Part shown: one piece after another, positions 18,911-27,898 of the stretch
Position numbering within the stretch: the stretch's first letter is position 1
How the letters are laid out: every line of letters starts with the position of its first letter
DNA from: Chitinophagaceae bacterium UBA2791
GTDB lineage: Bacteria; Bacteroidota; Bacteroidia; Chitinophagales; Chitinophagaceae
Reading direction: 5' to 3'
DNA: 64,000 nucleotides
NCBI GenBank assembly: GCA_002352105.1
Contig: DEHV01000047.1
Coordinates: 28,050 to 92,049, forward strand
Made by a program: the position numbers and the translations under genes
Notes under the pieces: model-generated
Seen by the model: the letters and a program-made list of their open reading frames with translations, nothing else
Databases searched by the model: none
What the model was told of the DNA's origin: nothing

Positions 18911-19999
18911 ATGCGATTGATCCTTCGGCTTTTTTTTGTTTTATTTTTTTTGTTTTTCGCGAGGCTGTCGAATGCGCAGGATAACCGATCGTTTAAGATA
19001 TTCCAGTTCCCGCCCGATATGATCCCGACTATCGATGGAAAGAATGACGACTGGCGCATAGTGGATTCATCTTATACGATAGGAATGGATCAATTATGGG
19101 ACGACAGAGATGATAGCGTCAGGCATAAGAAGGCTGATCCCGGGAACCTGGATGTGCGCGTAAAACTGGGTTGGGTAAAAGGAATGAACAGGCTGTACTT
19201 CCTCTATGAAGCGTATGATGATTACTGGGATTTTTCATCTGCTACCCTGCATAACGATATATTTGAAGTAATCGTCGACGGAGACCAGTCCGGCGGCCCT
19301 TTCATCAGCGCCTTTCACCCGAATAAGGAGCTGGACCCGATGGACACATACTTTTCTTACCAGGGCGTGCATGCGCAGAACTATCATATTTTCACCCCTG
19401 CGAAGGGAAAGGACTGGGCAATGGTTTGGGGAAATCAGCGATGGATCAAGAACCTTCCTTATGCAAATGCCGCATATAAATATGATTTTAACCCGGGAGA
19501 TGCGGGTCGTTTATCCCTTGAGTTTTGGATTACGCCCTTTGACTATGCCGGTTCTGAAGGAGGATCGCGCGCCGTTGAATCTGTTTTAACGGAGAATAAG
19601 ACGATCGGGCTCAGTTGGGCTGTTCTTGACTACGATGGGATCAATGATAAAACATACAACGGGTTCTGGAATCTGAGTAAGGAACGGACGATGTATGGAA
19701 ATGCATCTTTCCTGCTGCCCTTCCGACTGATGCCCCTGGAAAAGCAGTTTACCCGATCGATTGATGCACAGTGGTCGTTCGAGGTAACGGACATGAAGCG
19801 CAGGATGGTTTCATTTATTGATGAATCAAAAGGGGATATTGATTCCTGGAACTGGGACTTTGGGGATGGTAATTTTTCGCGCGAGCGAAACCCGGTGCAT
19901 TTCTATTCCGCGCCGGGACACTATGTTGTTACCTTATGGGTGAAGGGCCCGGCAGGGTCGTCGCGAATGGCTAAAGTGTGGGATGTAACGCTGAAATGA
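18911..19999 (+). CDS. Secreted protein with CBM9-like and PKD domains
   Basis: 362 residues with a strongly hydrophobic signal peptide (residues 4-18, cut near SNA-QD). The first two thirds resemble the CBM9-like fold found in carbohydrate-binding and haem-binding sensor proteins (PTIDGKNDDWRIVD, then the NDIFEVIVDGDQSGG strand pair). A C-terminal PKD domain at about 280-362 shows the WDFGDG signature. Placed between two SusC/SusD pairs and just after susD 1, it is probably an accessory surface ligand-binding protein. No catalytic motif is visible. Confidence 0.75.
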   Translation: MRLILRLFFVLFFLFFARLSNAQDNRSFKIFQFPPDMIPTIDGKNDDWRIVDSSYTIGMDQLWDDRDDSVRHKKADPGNLDVRVKLGWVKGMNRLYFLYEAYDDYWDFSSATLHNDIFEVIVDGDQSGGPFISAFHPNKELDPMDTYFSYQGVHAQNYHIFTPAKGKDWAMVWGNQRWIKNLPYANAAYKYDFNPGDAGRLSLEFWITPFDYAGSEGGSRAVESVLTENKTIGLSWAVLDYDGINDKTYNGFWNLSKERTMYGNASFLLPFRLMPLEKQFTRSIDAQWSFEVTDMKRRMVSFIDESKGDIDSWNWDFGDGNFSRERNPVHFYSAPGHYVVTLWVKGPAGSSRMAKVWDVTLK

Positions 20000-20049
20000 G
20001 ACGCTAAATAAAATTTATTTCGTTTTCGCCAACCCGAATCAGGCGGTAA

Positions 20050-20068
20050 TCCACTCTTAGTTAGTGGA
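20050..20068 (+). terminator. Possible hairpin after the PKD gene
   Basis: TCCACT (20050-20055) pairs with AGTGGA (20063-20068) around a 7-base loop, 50 bases after the PKD gene stop. There is no T-run, so a terminator role is weakly supported. Confidence 0.25.
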
Positions 20069-20158
20069 GCGGGCCTGGGAATGCTTGATAACGCCTGTCC
20101 GCTAAGCAGGCCTTACTCCGGAAATTTTTAATAAGGATCGCTTATTGATCAAGGTTGT

Positions 20159-20218
20159 CCAGTGTTCACAGCGCTGACTGCCTTAAATCTGTCTGTCAAC
20201 ATTTGTCTAACCAAAACT
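20159..20218 (+). promoter_or_regulatory. Leader element copy C, before susC 2
   Basis: CCAGTG (20159-20164) and CGCTG (20172-20176) form a stem that includes one G-T wobble and closes the loop TTCACAG (20165-20171). GTCTGTCA follows at 20191 and AACCAAAA at 20209-20216, again nine bases before the susC ATG (20226). With copies A and B it defines a recurrent susC leader in this locus. Confidence 0.6.
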
Positions 20219-20225
20219 GCAAACG

Positions 20226-23200
20226 ATGGCTTCTAAACGGATGTATCCAGCTAAAAGCGGCGCCGGTTCTTTAAAGGTCAAAACATGGCTGATTATGAGA
20301 TTGATTGTTCCATTGCTGTTTGTTATTCCTTTCCAGATAAGCGCAAATGGCATTGCCCAGGAAATTACCATTTCGGAAAAGACTGCGTTCCTCCCTGAAC
20401 TATTCCGGGATATCGAACGACAAACAGGCTACTTGTTCTTTTACGACAAGGCGCTTATCCAGACTAAAAAACCTGTTCGCGTCAGGTTGAAGAATGCTTC
20501 GCTCGAAGATGCGCTAACTACCTGTCTAAAAGGCCAGGAGTTGGCTTATTCAGTAATGCGGAATACGATCGTCATCTATCCGCTGGTTGCGTCGGGTAAA
20601 TCGACCGATCATATGCCTGAAACGCCTGAGGCTGTACCCGGTAAACTCGATATTGAGGTCGTCGGGCGGGTTACCAATGACAAGTCCGAACCGTTGGAAG
20701 GCGTCAATATCAAAATAAAAGGAACAGCTACAGGCGTCATAACGGATATGGACGGCCGTTTCCGGATCAGCGTTCCTGATCAGGATGCCATACTGGAAAT
20801 CTCCATAGTGGGCTATGTGGCGCAGGAAGTGCGGGTTGGCTCGCTGACCAGGCTGAACATAAAACTCGAAATAGCCAATACGGCATTGAACGAAGTAGTA
20901 GTGGTGGGATATGGCACTTCCTCGAAAGCAAATCTCTCCGGTTCGGTTTCGACGGTTAATATGGGAGACGTAACTTCTTCGCGGCCGCTTAACAACGTAG
21001 CTTCGGTGATGGAAGGACAGGTGTCCGGCGTATTCATACATCAGAATTCCGCGCAGCCCGGCGCCGAAGGCATGAATATCCTGATACGCGGCCAGGGCAG
21101 TATGGGCGATTCGCAACCGCTGGTGATCATCGACGGTATGGAATCAGCGATGGATAACGTAAACCCGCTGGATATCGAATCCATCAGCATATTGAAAGAC
21201 GCCGCATCGGCGTCGATATACGGTACGCGCGCTGCTAATGGCGTAATCCTTATTACCACCAAGCGAGGCAAATCGGGCATTCCGCAGATTCGATATAATA
21301 CTTATGTATCCAAACAAAAGCCAACCGCCGTTCCTGATTTCCTGGGCTCGGCAGATTATGCCCGCCTGCATAATGAAGCCAGGAAGAATGTAGGTCTTAC
21401 GCCAACTTTTTCAGACGATGTGATCGCGAAATATGAGGCTGGCAACGATCCTAATTATCCTAGTACGGATTGGATGGATGTGCTTTATTCCGGCCCTGCT
21501 TACTCTCACAACCACAGCCTGGGCTTTTCAGGGGGGAGTGAAAAAACCCGTTACAACCTTTCCCTCGGATACAACCAGGAAAAAGGAATTATCAAGGAGG
21601 TGGATGCAGACCTGCTTACGATGCGCCTGAACCTCGATAACAAGGTTTCCGACCGGATCAGCTTCGGCGTAAATACCGCGTTATCCCGCGCAGTCAATAC
21701 CATCCCGCTTACCGGTCCGGAACTAACCCGGGGCGGTGATTTGCAGCAGTTCTATAATTCGGTTACGCATATTCCGCCCACCCAGAAGTTAAAACTGGAA
21801 GACGGGTCCTGGTCGGGAGAATATCCGCTCGGAAATTTTGCCGCATGGATTGCAAACGGGAACCTTCGCAAGACGATCGAAAACAAACTGGTAAATACCT
21901 TATTTGGCGAGATCCAGCTATTGGAGGGACTTTCCTGGCGAAACCGGGCCAGCGTGGATTATACTTTTACGGAGATCACCAATCATATATCGCAGTTCAC
22001 GTACGGCGGCGGCCAGGTGTCGGGGCCTTCTTCCAACCAGGAAGATATCAATCGTAACCTGATCCTGGACATGGAATCGCTGCTTACATATGCCCGCCAA
22101 TTTGGGGGCCACCGGGTCAAGGCCCTGGTTGGCACTTCCGGCCGCTCTGAAACGTTTTCTACAACCATGGCCTATCGACTCGGCTTTCCTTCCAACGATC
22201 TGACTTCTATCAATGCGGGCAGTACGGATGGATTGCGGAATGGCGGCTACCAGATCAAATCCACCCTGGGTTCTTATTTTACCCGGATCAATTACGACTT
22301 TAACGGCAAATACCTGTTCGAAGCCAACCTGCGCCGGGACGGATCATCTAAGTTTGCCGACGGTCAGCGTTGGGGATGGTTCCCTTCCTTCTCCGCAGCC
22401 TGGAATATAACCAGCGAAAAATTTCTGGACGACGTGAGCTGGCTGGATTTTCTCAAGCTACGCGCCTCCTGGGGTATCCTGGGCAATCACCGTATCGCCG
22501 ATTTCATGTTCATGCAGAAAATAGCATTGGGGCAAAACTATACGTTTGGCGGACCTGTAGCGGTGGGAGCGGCTCAAATTGCCGCTAATAATCTTGATAT
22601 CACCTGGGAAAAAACAACAGAAACAAATATCGGGGTCGACTTCAGGTTATTCAAGAACAGGATTTCCGGCAGCATCGATGTCTACAACCGGTATACCGAT
22701 GATATCCTGACCGTGGTTCCTGTTTCCGCTACTTTCGGATTGCCTGCCCCCACGGTAAATGCCGGCGCTATGAGTAATAAAGGGATCGAAACAGAATTGA
22801 AATATTCAAACCCTCATGGCGCGCTGAAATTTGATGTGGGCGTAAACGCTTCCTATAATAAGAATAATGTTGAGAAGTATTATGGTCGCGACATTTTTGA
22901 AGTGAATGCGGAAGGCGGGGCCATTGTACGGGAAAAAGGTATTCCCTGGAATTCCTATATCGGCTATGAATGGATCGGCTATTTTATGAGCGACGATGAA
23001 GCCGGCAGGGGCGCGGTTCATCATCCCAGCGTTGGAGCCGGCGACCTGAAGTTCCGCGACCAGAATGGGGATGGCAAGATCGACGGGCAAGACAGGGTGG
23101 TCCTGGGCAAGCCCATACCAAGCTTTACATACGGCCTGAACGCGAACCTGAGTTATAAGGGATTTGATTTTGGGTTTTTCTTTCATGGCGTTTCAGACGT

Positions 23201-23639
23201 GGAAAGGTATATCCGCGTGCGGGGTTATATGCCTTTCATGCGAAATGGAAAAACCCTTCGCATGCACCTCGACCGGATGGTCGTAGAGAATGGCGTGGTG
23301 GTTCAGGAAGGGTATTTTCCCAAAACATTGCTGGAAGGCGGCGAGGGAGGGAAAAACATTGTTTCCAGCGGGTTTACCATCCACAATGCTTCCTACCTGC
23401 GAATGAAAAATATCCTGCTGGGTTATACCATACCGGCTTCTCTGACTAAGAGGATATCGATTGCGCGCGCCCGGATCTATGTGAGCGGTCAGAACCTGCT
23501 GACTTTTACCAAATTCCCGGATGGATATGATCCGGAAGCCAACAACACGGCGTTTCACGGCCATATATTGGGCGGAGCCGCCGGCTGGAGCTATCCCCAG
23601 GCTAAATCATTTACTGCGGGCCTGGATATCAATTTCTAA
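20226..23639 (+). CDS. SusC/RagA-type TonB-linked outer-membrane transporter with STN domain (pair 2)
   Basis: 1137 residues. Same layout as pair 1: signal peptide, STN domain at about 45-115 (LFRDIERQTGYLFFYDKAL), CarboxypepD_reg domain at about 140-220 (VVGRVTNDKSEPLEGVNIKI), TonB-box-like LNEVVVVGYGT, plug (SILKDAASASIYGTRAANG) and a long barrel ending in LDINF. It likely imports a ligand delivered by SusD 2, whose gene starts about 40 bases later. The N-terminal STN region is close to that of susC 1, so the two may answer the same FecR, but the barrels differ enough for distinct ligands. Confidence 0.95.
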   Translation: MASKRMYPAKSGAGSLKVKTWLIMRLIVPLLFVIPFQISANGIAQEITISEKTAFLPELFRDIERQTGYLFFYDKALIQTKKPVRVRLKNASLEDALTTCLKGQELAYSVMRNTIVIYPLVASGKSTDHMPETPEAVPGKLDIEVVGRVTNDKSEPLEGVNIKIKGTATGVITDMDGRFRISVPDQDAILEISIVGYVAQEVRVGSLTRLNIKLEIANTALNEVVVVGYGTSSKANLSGSVSTVNMGDVTSSRPLNNVASVMEGQVSGVFIHQNSAQPGAEGMNILIRGQGSMGDSQPLVIIDGMESAMDNVNPLDIESISILKDAASASIYGTRAANGVILITTKRGKSGIPQIRYNTYVSKQKPTAVPDFLGSADYARLHNEARKNVGLTPTFSDDVIAKYEAGNDPNYPSTDWMDVLYSGPAYSHNHSLGFSGGSEKTRYNLSLGYNQEKGIIKEVDADLLTMRLNLDNKVSDRISFGVNTALSRAVNTIPLTGPELTRGGDLQQFYNSVTHIPPTQKLKLEDGSWSGEYPLGNFAAWIANGNLRKTIENKLVNTLFGEIQLLEGLSWRNRASVDYTFTEITNHISQFTYGGGQVSGPSSNQEDINRNLILDMESLLTYARQFGGHRVKALVGTSGRSETFSTTMAYRLGFPSNDLTSINAGSTDGLRNGGYQIKSTLGSYFTRINYDFNGKYLFEANLRRDGSSKFADGQRWGWFPSFSAAWNITSEKFLDDVSWLDFLKLRASWGILGNHRIADFMFMQKIALGQNYTFGGPVAVGAAQIAANNLDITWEKTTETNIGVDFRLFKNRISGSIDVYNRYTDDILTVVPVSATFGLPAPTVNAGAMSNKGIETELKYSNPHGALKFDVGVNASYNKNNVEKYYGRDIFEVNAEGGAIVREKGIPWNSYIGYEWIGYFMSDDEAGRGAVHHPSVGAGDLKFRDQNGDGKIDGQDRVVLGKPIPSFTYGLNANLSYKGFDFGFFFHGVSDVERYIRVRGYMPFMRNGKTLRMHLDRMVVENGVVVQEGYFPKTLLEGGEGGKNIVSSGFTIHNASYLRMKNILLGYTIPASLTKRISIARARIYVSGQNLLTFTKFPDGYDPEANNTAFHGHILGGAAGWSYPQAKSFTAGLDINF

Positions 23640-23680
23640 TGGATTATAGTACCTGATTGTCGACTTCAAAATTTCTAACA

Positions 23681-25270
23681 ATGAAACCGATAAAAATAGA
23701 ATTGCTGATAATACTGTTGACTATGATATCCGGATTAACCGCTTGTACCAAAAGCTTCCTGGATGTTATACCGAATGATCAGCTTAGCAGCGCCACGTTC
23801 TGGAATACGAAGGCCGACGCCAATATGGCGCTGGCAGGTTGTTATCGAGGCTGGGAAAATGGGATGAATATTGTGATGGGAGATGCGATGACGGATAACG
23901 ATTACAGTCATATGACGGTAACCGGCTACCAGCAGGTAGGCAATGGTTCCGTCTCTCCGCAAAACGTGCTGGTGGGCTCTGGCGCCCGGGCCTTTAGCTA
24001 TGTTCAGATCAGGAAGTACAATAACTTTCTTGAGAACATAGAGCCAATGACCGAGCTTACGGATAATGAGAAAAAGCTCATGATGGCCGAAGTGAGGTTC
24101 CTGCGCGCCTATGATTATTTTCTCAAGGTCATGTTCTTCGGCGATATGCCGATGATTACAACCACTATTCCCCCGGGCGAGCTGCCGTCGCGTACTTCTG
24201 CCGCAGTGCTTCATAGTTTTATATTAACTGAACTGGAAGAGATCAGCCAGGTATTGCCGGTGCAGAATGTGTTGGAGTCCAAAGGGCATATCACCAAGGG
24301 GGCTGCCCTTGCTTTAAAAGCAAGATTGGAATTATACCTCGGAAAATTTCCGGAAGCGATGTTGTCCTCCAAAGCTGTGATCGATATGGGCGTGTACGAA
24401 CTGTTTCCCAACTACGAAGAATTATTTTACAGGCAGAACAATGCCAGTAACAAGGAATCAATAGCTGAGGTGCAGCATATTTTCAATGACTACTCAACAA
24501 CTATTCCCTGGCAACGTCTTCCTTCCTGGAAGGGCGGGTATGCCGAATCGGGAGTGTCGAGAACGCTTGTAGACGCTTATGAAACAGCTAACGGCCTTCC
24601 CATTGACGAGGATCCCGCCTATAATCCCAATAACCCTTTTTCCAATCGCGATCCCAGGCTGAAGATGACGGTAGCGCTACCGGGCTCCAACTGGTTTGGA
24701 AGGATCTATTCTGCGCTTGACCCGCAGATCAATGGCGCTTCAAATCCCGACTATTATCTCAATGACGGATCCAAGGCGGCGCAGATGGGAAAGAAATACC
24801 TGGACGCGGAAATACAGAATGCCGAGCGACAGAACTTCGATGCCAATATCATGGTTATCCGCCTGGCAGAAATGTACCTGACCTATGCAGAAGCGGCGGT
24901 TGAGACTGGTCAGGATCTCGATGGGGCGCTGGATTATATCAACCTGCTGCGGGCCCGGGCCGGTCATGTGCCCGCTACAACGCTTACCAAGGAACTGGTA
25001 CGTCGGGAAAGGAGGGTGGAGCTGGCCCTTGAAGGCTTAAGGTATTATGATATCAAACGCTGGAACCTCGGCCCGCAGGTTATGAACGGACCTTATTACG
25101 GAAGCCGGCTGGGATCCGTGAATATGACCACGGGCGAAGTAACCTGGGGAACCGGCTATATACTTGTCGAAAACCGGACCTTCTATCCTGAGCGGAATTA
25201 CTTATTGCCTATTCCGCAGTCCGAACTTGATGTCAATCCCAATATGACCCAGAATCCGGGGTATAACTAA
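23681..25270 (+). CDS. SusD/RagB-family surface lipoprotein (pair 2)
   Basis: 529 residues from the ATG at 23681; an upstream in-frame ATG at 23657 would add eight polar residues before the lipoprotein signal. The lipobox LTAC gives an acylated Cys at about residue 22. The classical SusD_RagB start SFLDVIPNDQLSSATFWNT is present, with helical TPR units and the C-terminal hallmarks RRERRVELALEGLRYYDIKRW and YLLPIPQSELDVNP. It pairs with susC 2 as the surface ligand-binding lid. This is a different SusD subfamily from the pair 1 protein, so the two systems probably handle different ligands. Confidence 0.95.
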   Translation: MKPIKIELLIILLTMISGLTACTKSFLDVIPNDQLSSATFWNTKADANMALAGCYRGWENGMNIVMGDAMTDNDYSHMTVTGYQQVGNGSVSPQNVLVGSGARAFSYVQIRKYNNFLENIEPMTELTDNEKKLMMAEVRFLRAYDYFLKVMFFGDMPMITTTIPPGELPSRTSAAVLHSFILTELEEISQVLPVQNVLESKGHITKGAALALKARLELYLGKFPEAMLSSKAVIDMGVYELFPNYEELFYRQNNASNKESIAEVQHIFNDYSTTIPWQRLPSWKGGYAESGVSRTLVDAYETANGLPIDEDPAYNPNNPFSNRDPRLKMTVALPGSNWFGRIYSALDPQINGASNPDYYLNDGSKAAQMGKKYLDAEIQNAERQNFDANIMVIRLAEMYLTYAEAAVETGQDLDGALDYINLLRARAGHVPATTLTKELVRRERRVELALEGLRYYDIKRWNLGPQVMNGPYYGSRLGSVNMTTGEVTWGTGYILVENRTFYPERNYLLPIPQSELDVNPNMTQNPGYN

Positions 25271-25374
25271 GGATATATAATCATTTTCCATACCGGCAAT
25301 AGAAGAGGATGCGGAATGGGATCGCGTTGAAGCACGGTCTTTTAGCTTCTTTTCCAATGCTCAAATAATAAGTT

Positions 25375-26658
25375 ATGCAAAGACTTTCTTTTTTCAAAAC
25401 TATTGTAAAGGCCAGTTTGACGGTCCTTGCCGCGAATTCTCTCGTCTCTTTTAAACAAACGGAAGAGCAGCCCGATATCGACCGCTTGCCGGGGCATGTA
25501 AACTCCCTTACGCCGGATTTTGAAAAGGTCCGCGATGATTTTCCCCGCGTCAGGGATGAAGTATATATGGATAATGCATCCACGCACCCGATAAATATTT
25601 ATACGGCAGCTGCGCTTCACCGTTATACTGAATGGGCAAAGAACAATGTAGGCGAGCCATGGTGGCCGGGATGGACAGACAGCCGGGATGCCTGCAAGAA
25701 GCAATTCGCGCAATTGGTAAACGCCGACCAGGATGAAATAGCTTTTGCAAGAAGCACCGTGGAAGCAGAAAACAATCTCCTGAACGGAATGGATCTGAAA
25801 GGGGGGAATGTGGTAACGACCGATCTTCACTATTCAGCCAGCCTGTACAGCTATAAAATGCGCGAGATGCGCGACGGGTTAAAGGTTCATGTCATCCGTC
25901 ATAACGACTGGCGTTTTGACGTAAAGGATTTTGAAAAGGTTGTCAATAAAAAGACAAAATTGATCGCGATTACCCTTGTCTCGAATGTGAATGGGTTTCT
26001 CGCGACTGACCTCCGGGCGATCAGCGACCTGGCCCATGCCAACGGAGCCATATTGTATGTGGACATCATACAGGGCGTAGGCAATGTGCCGGTTGACGTG
26101 AGAGCAATGGGGATTGATGTTGCAGCCTGTTCTACTTTTAAATGGCTGATGGGCAGCAAGGGCTTTGGGTTCCTGTATGTCCGGCGGGATCTGCAGGACA
26201 CTGTTGTCAAGACCACTCATCATAACGGCGGCGTACATTTCAACTATTCTCCCTGGACAGACCGGGCTGATCCTTCCAAGCCCGATATAGATTTCAAACC
26301 GCGCACGGGCGCAGGAATCTACGAAGTAAGTTATCCTTCTTATGAAGGCGTGATCTGCGCGCAGGCTGCTCTTAAATATATTTCCGAATTGGGCGTAGCC
26401 AATATTCGCCAGTACGTACGCACGCTTACCCAAAAGCTTTCGGCCGAAATGCCCAGGCTGGGTTACCCTTCTGTCACCCCCGAAGGAAATGATAGTCCGA
26501 TCGTTGTGTTTACGGCAAAAAATCCGGATGAAACAATGCGTAAGCTCAGGCAGGCAAAGATCCATGTGGCCATGCGTTTCGGCAATAAGCTCCGGATCTC
26601 GCCATCCATTTATAACAATAACTCGGATATCGAAAAACTGTTGGCAGTTCTTTCGTGA
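25375..26658 (+). CDS. Class V PLP-dependent aminotransferase-fold enzyme with N-terminal export signal
   Basis: 427 residues. This is the fold of cysteine desulfurases, isopenicillin-N epimerase-like enzymes and kynureninase. The PLP site looks complete: the Schiff-base Lys in STFKWLMGSKGFG, the cofactor Asp in YVDIIQG, and a substrate Arg near the C-terminus (NKLRISPSIYNNNSDI). The N-terminal 30 residues (FFKTIVKASLTVLAANSLVSF) form a hydrophobic leader absent from cytosolic members, so the enzyme is probably exported or anchored. The stop codon overlaps a possible GTG start of the Gfo/Idh gene. A partnership with the exported RidA at 6003-6539 is plausible. The exact reaction is unknown. 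Confidence 0.8.
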   Translation: MQRLSFFKTIVKASLTVLAANSLVSFKQTEEQPDIDRLPGHVNSLTPDFEKVRDDFPRVRDEVYMDNASTHPINIYTAAALHRYTEWAKNNVGEPWWPGWTDSRDACKKQFAQLVNADQDEIAFARSTVEAENNLLNGMDLKGGNVVTTDLHYSASLYSYKMREMRDGLKVHVIRHNDWRFDVKDFEKVVNKKTKLIAITLVSNVNGFLATDLRAISDLAHANGAILYVDIIQGVGNVPVDVRAMGIDVAACSTFKWLMGSKGFGFLYVRRDLQDTVVKTTHHNGGVHFNYSPWTDRADPSKPDIDFKPRTGAGIYEVSYPSYEGVICAQAALKYISELGVANIRQYVRTLTQKLSAEMPRLGYPSVTPEGNDSPIVVFTAKNPDETMRKLRQAKIHVAMRFGNKLRISPSIYNNNSDIEKLLAVLS

Positions 26659-26717
26659 ATTCATCGCCGCCAGCGCGCTGGTTACCGGCTGTTGTTTTTT
26701 ATCAAACAAGAAATATT

Positions 26718-27776
26718 TTGGAAAAAATTCCTCGCAGAACCTTTATCTCATCAGCATCCGCCTGCGGGTTGGGGATGTATATGCTGCCGGCCGGCCTGTT
26801 TCTTTCAACCGGCCGGGTTGCCGCCGGCAAGAGGATCGGTATCATCGGGCTGGACACTTCGCAGGCGACCATGATCCTCAGCCATATCAACCATATTACG
26901 GGGCCCGGTTATGATGTGGTGCAACCTGCGCTTACAGATGAGTTTGACGGATTTAAAGTTGTGGCTGCCTATCCTTACGGCAGCAGGAACATTGCTTCGA
27001 GCGTAAAGCAGATTCCGTTCTATATGGAGAAAATGAAAGAAAACAATATCGCTATTGCTTCTTCCATTGAAGAATTATTGCAACAGGTAGATATGATTAT
27101 GCTGATGACATTTGATGGCCATCCCAGGACCCAGCAGGCGTTACAGGTGATGAGGGCGGGCAAGCCTTTGTTTATCAATAAACCTTTTGCCGCTTCTTTA
27201 AAAGAGGTGGCGAGAATTATTGAATATGCCCGGAAATCGAAAGTCCCGGTTTTTTCTTCGTCGCCTACGCGATACCTGACGGGAGCGCAGGCGGCAAGGA
27301 AGGGAGAGATCGGCGAAGTGACGGGCGCAGACTGTTATAGCGCGGCTCCTTTGGAACCGACCCACCCCGATTTTTTCTGGTACGGTATTCATGGGATCGA
27401 AATACTGTTTACCATACTGGGAAAGGATTGTCGGACTGTGCAACGTACAGGCAATGCTGCTACAGATCTCGTTGTCGGTATTTGGGATAATGGCGTGATC
27501 GGCTCTTACCGGGGTATCCGGAAAGGATTCGCTACCCATAGCGGAACGGCTTTCGGCGCAAAGGCGATCATTCCAGCCGGCGCATTTAATGAAGTAGGGC
27601 ATCGACCCCTGGTAGCCGAGATGCTAAAGTTCTTTCAAAGCGGCATCAGTCCGGTCAGCCTGGAAGAAACATTGGCCATTCATGTTTTTATGGAGGCCGC
27701 GGATGAAAGTAACCGGAATGGCGGCAAACCGGTGCAAACCGATGCGGTCTTGCAGAAAGCGTTGGATCAATTATAA
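26718..27776 (+). CDS. Gfo/Idh/MocA-family oxidoreductase with Tat signal
   Basis: 352 residues from a TTG at 26718 that puts the twin-arginine motif PRRTFIS at residues 5-11, followed by a hydrophobic stretch. The frame is open to a GTG at 26655 overlapping the previous stop, but that start would bury the signal. The domain order is Rossmann (RIGIIG), then the C-terminal substrate domain. The usual GxGxxG is replaced by IGIIGLDTSQA and the usual EKP by NKP (LFINKPFA), so the nucleotide site is atypical. Tat export fits folding with NAD(P) or another tightly held cofactor. It sits between an exported PLP enzyme and an exported amidohydrolase. The substrate is unknown. Confidence 0.8.
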   Translation: MEKIPRRTFISSASACGLGMYMLPAGLFLSTGRVAAGKRIGIIGLDTSQATMILSHINHITGPGYDVVQPALTDEFDGFKVVAAYPYGSRNIASSVKQIPFYMEKMKENNIAIASSIEELLQQVDMIMLMTFDGHPRTQQALQVMRAGKPLFINKPFAASLKEVARIIEYARKSKVPVFSSSPTRYLTGAQAARKGEIGEVTGADCYSAAPLEPTHPDFFWYGIHGIEILFTILGKDCRTVQRTGNAATDLVVGIWDNGVIGSYRGIRKGFATHSGTAFGAKAIIPAGAFNEVGHRPLVAEMLKFFQSGISPVSLEETLAIHVFMEAADESNRNGGKPVQTDAVLQKALDQL

Positions 27777-27898
27777 GCGGGCATATAGCGCAGAACGCCT
27801 GATCGTTCATATGGTTTTATTTGTTCTCACTGGCGCTAGTCTATGCAGCGAAAAATAAGCGCAGGAAAAGATAGCGTTGTCTCAATTAACAATTGCGT

